This document shows positions 63,617 to 64,000 of a stretch of 64,000 nt of DNA, in pieces. This stretch comes from Hyphomicrobiales bacterium (GTDB taxonomy: Bacteria > Pseudomonadota > Alphaproteobacteria > Rhizobiales > Rhizobiaceae): assembly GCA_021775415.1 (NCBI GenBank), contig JAJFHV010000014.1:62001-126000 (forward strand), written 5' to 3'. Below the pieces are notes generated by a model. The model was not told where the DNA came from, did no database searches, and saw only the letters and a program-made list of their open reading frames with translations. Both the position numbers and the translations under genes were made by a program. Position 1 is the stretch's first letter; every line of letters begins with the position of its first letter.

Positions 63617-64000
63617 ATGCTCAATCCTCAAACACATAGTTCGTACTTAGCCGAGATGTTAATCCATGCATTAACTACTCCAGGTTCAGTGGTGCTTCAA
63701 ATCACGCTAAACTTTCGTCCGAAATACCATGGTCGGATCGTGCCACAGAGTGCATTTAAGGCATTTGATAAAGTCTATCAAACGTATTGTAGAATTCGCC
63801 TCGGGCAAAACTACAATCGGAAGCGATACCTGCAACCAATGACTATCGTAGGATATGATAGAGCTGGATCTCGCAGAAGCGCAACAAGACCTGACACACT
63901 CCAATATTATCCACACCTTCACGGCATTACTGCGGAAATCCCTCGCACGGGTGAAGACGTGAACTTCGAACTAGTATTGGATGAATGGAATGTCGCAACA
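63617..64000 (+). CDS. Partial gene with HLH motif, possible HUH-type replication protein (runs off right edge)
   Basis: An open frame of 128 codons with no stop to the window end. It starts at ATG 63617 (or the adjacent ATG 63614), with GGAG at 63608-63611. It has many Arg/Tyr and contains YYPHLHGITAEIPRT near residue 104, resembling the HUH metal-binding motif of rolling-circle replication or mobilisation proteins. The catalytic tyrosine would be beyond the edge, so the family is only suggested. Confidence 0.45.
   Translation, partial: MLNPQTHSSYLAEMLIHALTTPGSVVLQITLNFRPKYHGRIVPQSAFKAFDKVYQTYCRIRLGQNYNRKRYLQPMTIVGYDRAGSRRSATRPDTLQYYPHLHGITAEIPRTGEDVNFELVLDEWNVAT

Overview
The window looks like the chromosome of an alphaproteobacterium, probably a marine or other free-living member of the Hyphomicrobiales (Rhizobiales). 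The pointers are the block uvrA-ssb-marC-gyrA-coaD-ppi-ppi-queA-tgt, an alphaproteobacterial LexA box (GAAC-N7-GAAC) in front of uvrA, a DUF1127 protein, a short lipid A biosynthesis N-terminal (LAB_N) protein, and many TTG/GTG starts in moderately GC-rich DNA. The assignment rests on gene content and recognised motifs; no database search was run.

1-15 kb is housekeeping: DNA repair and replication (uvrA, ssb, gyrA), metal and amino-acid type exporters, CoA synthesis (coaD), two cyclophilins, queuosine tRNA modification (queA, tgt) and a Rieske oxygenase. The lysE-coaD gap holds three overlooked micro-ORFs, two of them single-pass membrane peptides. 15-25.5 kb is a long minus-strand operon: CaiD-like crotonobetainyl-CoA hydratase, carnitine 3-dehydrogenase, BKACE beta-keto acid cleavage enzyme, ADP-forming acyl-CoA ligase, a three-subunit molybdenum hydroxylase, a MoaD-like protein and an ACAD10-type phosphotransferase. 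This suggests use of carnitine or a related betaine. 25.5-29 kb carries LAB_N, GT2, GT39 and PAP2 genes that resemble a lipid A glycosylation and dephosphorylation set.

29.8-60.2 kb is an organosulfonate-to-sulfate island. It encodes phosphotransacetylase, a TauE/SafE-type exporter, Xsc (sulfoacetaldehyde acetyltransferase), a TauR-like MocR regulator, a ureohydrolase, TauABC-type uptake, a MttB-family methyltransferase, a dimethylglycine-dehydrogenase-like FAD/GcvT protein and a DegT-type aminotransferase. It then has two separate sulfite oxidation routes: the SoeABC-type molybdoenzyme, and AprMBA plus Sat, which runs through APS and could make ATP. No classical taurine aminotransferase or dehydrogenase is visible. 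The central new observation is a shared promoter element, two TTGGYNCYA-like half-sites exactly 22 bp apart, in front of xsc, between tauR and the ureohydrolase/tauABC genes, and in front of soeA, aprM and sat. It would tie the whole pathway into one regulon, probably under the MocR regulator.

From 61 kb to the right edge the sequence is the start of an integrated element. The 3' half of a tRNA-Thr(TGT) gene is left at the junction, followed by a tyrosine integrase, an unknown gene, an AlpA/excisionase-like HTH gene and a partial gene with an HLH motif typical of HUH replication proteins.
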